A DNA stretch of 14,263 bases from positions 1-14,263 of the forward strand of contig DAIDIM010000110.1 of NCBI GenBank assembly GCA_027459365.1. The letters run 5' to 3'. Shown piece after piece: positions 13,196-14,263 of the stretch. Every line of letters starts with the position of its first letter. Positions within the stretch are counted from its first letter, which is position 1. The translations under genes and the position numbers were made by a program. The notes below the pieces were generated by a model that was given only the letters and a program-made list of their open reading frames with translations, searched no databases and was not told the DNA's origin. This DNA is from Chlamydiota bacterium (GTDB taxonomy: Bacteria; Chlamydiota; Chlamydiia; Chlamydiales; SM23-39).

Positions 13196-14176
13196 ATGAA
13201 TTCCCTACCTCTTTTCATAGCTCTGCTATTAACTTTTAATATTCATTGCTATGAAGGTGAAGATGAAGTGAATGACTTTTTTTCTAAGATTAGTGATCTA
13301 CGCAATCCTAGCCTTGAAGAATATCGCGAAATTCAAAATTTTTTAATGCTTGGAAAAAGACCTTACCTCTCTCCTTATTATTTATCTCCTCATTGGAATG
13401 AAAAAGATACAACCATAAAAAGGAGGACCGGAAGAACTCTAAAACTTGTAGGTGACAATGGAGAGATGCCCATATTTGAAATTCATCATTTAGGAAATTC
13501 CCAACATAGTGAGCGATGTATTCTTTTGTATTCCTCATATAACACTCCTTATCCCAATAAGGTGCGACGTCTTTTGGAAGAGTTAAAAAATAAAGGTTTT
13601 GAAGGAGATGTGCTATTTCGCATCGGTGGGTTTCCTTATATGCAAAAAGAAGGAATAAAATTGTGCCATGTACCCTATGCATGGAAAATTGCATTTTTTT
13701 ATGAAGCGCTAGAGTTGGGATATAAAAAAATTTTATGGCTCGACACATCCATGCATCCTCTCAAAAATTTAAATGAAGTTTTTGCTTTGATTGATAAGCA
13801 TGATTATTTGATGTTCTCTCCGGGATTCTATTTAGATTATCCGTTTAACTTAAAAGAACATCTCCCAGAACCAATCGCATCTTTAGGAGTGCCGTTGACC
13901 TTGTTAGATCAAATTCCTCATATAGGAGGAGCGGTGATTGGATTTAATGTAGAAAAAGCGAAATCTATCAAAATTCTCAAAGAATGGATGGAGGAAACTA
14001 AAAAAGTGAATCCTTGTATTAATTGGTACCCAGAGGAACTTTGTCTCTCCGTTATTGCCTGGAAAAACCAATGTGAGATCACCATCAGTGGAGAAAAACT
14101 ATTCACAAGTTTAGGGAATTCTCATTTACGAGAAGCAGATTTTCCTTGGAACTTTGCCATTGATTATGAACGGTGA
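13196..14176 (+). CDS. Predicted exported GT-A-fold glycosyltransferase-like protein
   Basis: The 326-residue product begins with a hydrophobic segment (MNSLPLFIALLLTFNIHC) that looks like a signal peptide but lacks the usual basic n-region; His-Cys at its end is a poor lipobox. The central region resembles GT-A nucleotide-sugar transferases: AWKIAFFYEALELGYKKILW (162-181) leading into LDTSMHPL (182-189), where Asp183 could be the metal/sugar-nucleotide residue of a DxD-like motif. Further on come HIGGAVIGFNVEKA (242-255) and WYPEELCLSVIAW (277-289), the pattern seen in GT8/GT77-like enzymes. I cannot assign a precise family. The ATG at 13196 was chosen over a GTG at 13166 because it starts the hydrophobic segment directly; neither has a strong ribosome binding site. 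It is divergent from the GT90 gene, and another gene follows 17 bp downstream. Confidence 0.6.
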   Translation: MNSLPLFIALLLTFNIHCYEGEDEVNDFFSKISDLRNPSLEEYREIQNFLMLGKRPYLSPYYLSPHWNEKDTTIKRRTGRTLKLVGDNGEMPIFEIHHLGNSQHSERCILLYSSYNTPYPNKVRRLLEELKNKGFEGDVLFRIGGFPYMQKEGIKLCHVPYAWKIAFFYEALELGYKKILWLDTSMHPLKNLNEVFALIDKHDYLMFSPGFYLDYPFNLKEHLPEPIASLGVPLTLLDQIPHIGGAVIGFNVEKAKSIKILKEWMEETKKVNPCINWYPEELCLSVIAWKNQCEITISGEKLFTSLGNSHLREADFPWNFAIDYER

Positions 14177-14193
14177 AAATAAAAGAGGTTTAT

Positions 14194-14263
14194 ATGCTTA
14201 ATTTGTATGTTTCAAATTTAGTTTGTACCTGTTTGATATTATTAGAATTTCAAGTGTTGCAAG
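14194..14263 (+). CDS. Start of an unidentified gene, cut by window end
   Basis: An ATG at 14194 is preceded by AGAGG at the ideal distance (14184-14188), 17 bp after the stop of the glycosyltransferase-like gene. The frame stays open for 23 codons to the window edge, giving MLNLYVSNLVCTCLILLEF and onward. The start is hydrophobic, like the N-termini of the neighbouring exported proteins, but too little is visible to assign a family. It probably belongs to the same plus-strand operon. Confidence 0.5.
   Translation, partial: MLNLYVSNLVCTCLILLEFQVLQ

Noticed and set aside
13308..13748. 146-codon open frame on the minus strand
   Set aside because: It is antisense within the GT-A-like glycosyltransferase gene and shows no domain or ribosome binding site.

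Overview
The window most likely comes from an environmental, amoeba-associated type of member of the Chlamydiae. The minus strand carries the chlamydial lipid A/lipoprotein block lnt-lpxC-fabZ-lpxA-fmt in the expected order. LpxC resembles chlamydial LpxC more than the enterobacterial form, and the antiporter belongs to a family known mainly from chlamydiae. The assignment rests on gene content and order recalled from memory; no database search was run.

Region 1 (1-4278, minus strand) is an envelope operon. It runs from a small DoxX-like membrane protein through Lnt, LpxC, FabZ and LpxA into the first codons of Fmt. The genes overlap or lie within about 60 bp of each other. Region 2 (4346-8836, plus strand) is housekeeping: an RsmB/NOP-type rRNA cytosine methyltransferase, an exported SurA/PpiC-like chaperone, the rRNA dimethyladenosine transferase RsmA (KsgA), and a polytopic Na+/H+ antiporter-like protein. 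The whole gap between the chaperone gene and rsmA is one long inverted repeat of about 170 bp. It looks like a miniature transposable element: it shares the upstream stop codon and supplies the rsmA ribosome binding site.

Region 3 (8889-14263) is accessory and the most interesting part. Four minus-strand genes form a tandem, operon-like set: a GT90 (CAP10/POGLUT-like) glycosyltransferase, a class I SAM methyltransferase, a TPR plus beta-propeller protein, and a GT92-like glycosyltransferase. A fifth gene, a GT-A-fold glycosyltransferase-like protein, is divergent on the plus strand and is followed by the start of a sixth gene cut by the window edge. All five complete products begin with a hydrophobic, signal-peptide-like segment, although their cofactors (nucleotide sugars, SAM) are normally cytosolic. 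A 38-bp element (34 of 38 identical, no gaps) is repeated upstream of the GT90 gene and of the methyltransferase gene. I infer an exported glycan-modifying set acting outside the bacterial cytoplasm, perhaps on host or inclusion glycoconjugates. This is a hypothesis from family membership and N-termini, not demonstrated.

No tRNA, rRNA, CRISPR array or intact transposase gene was seen. No gene-free stretch exceeds 300 bp.
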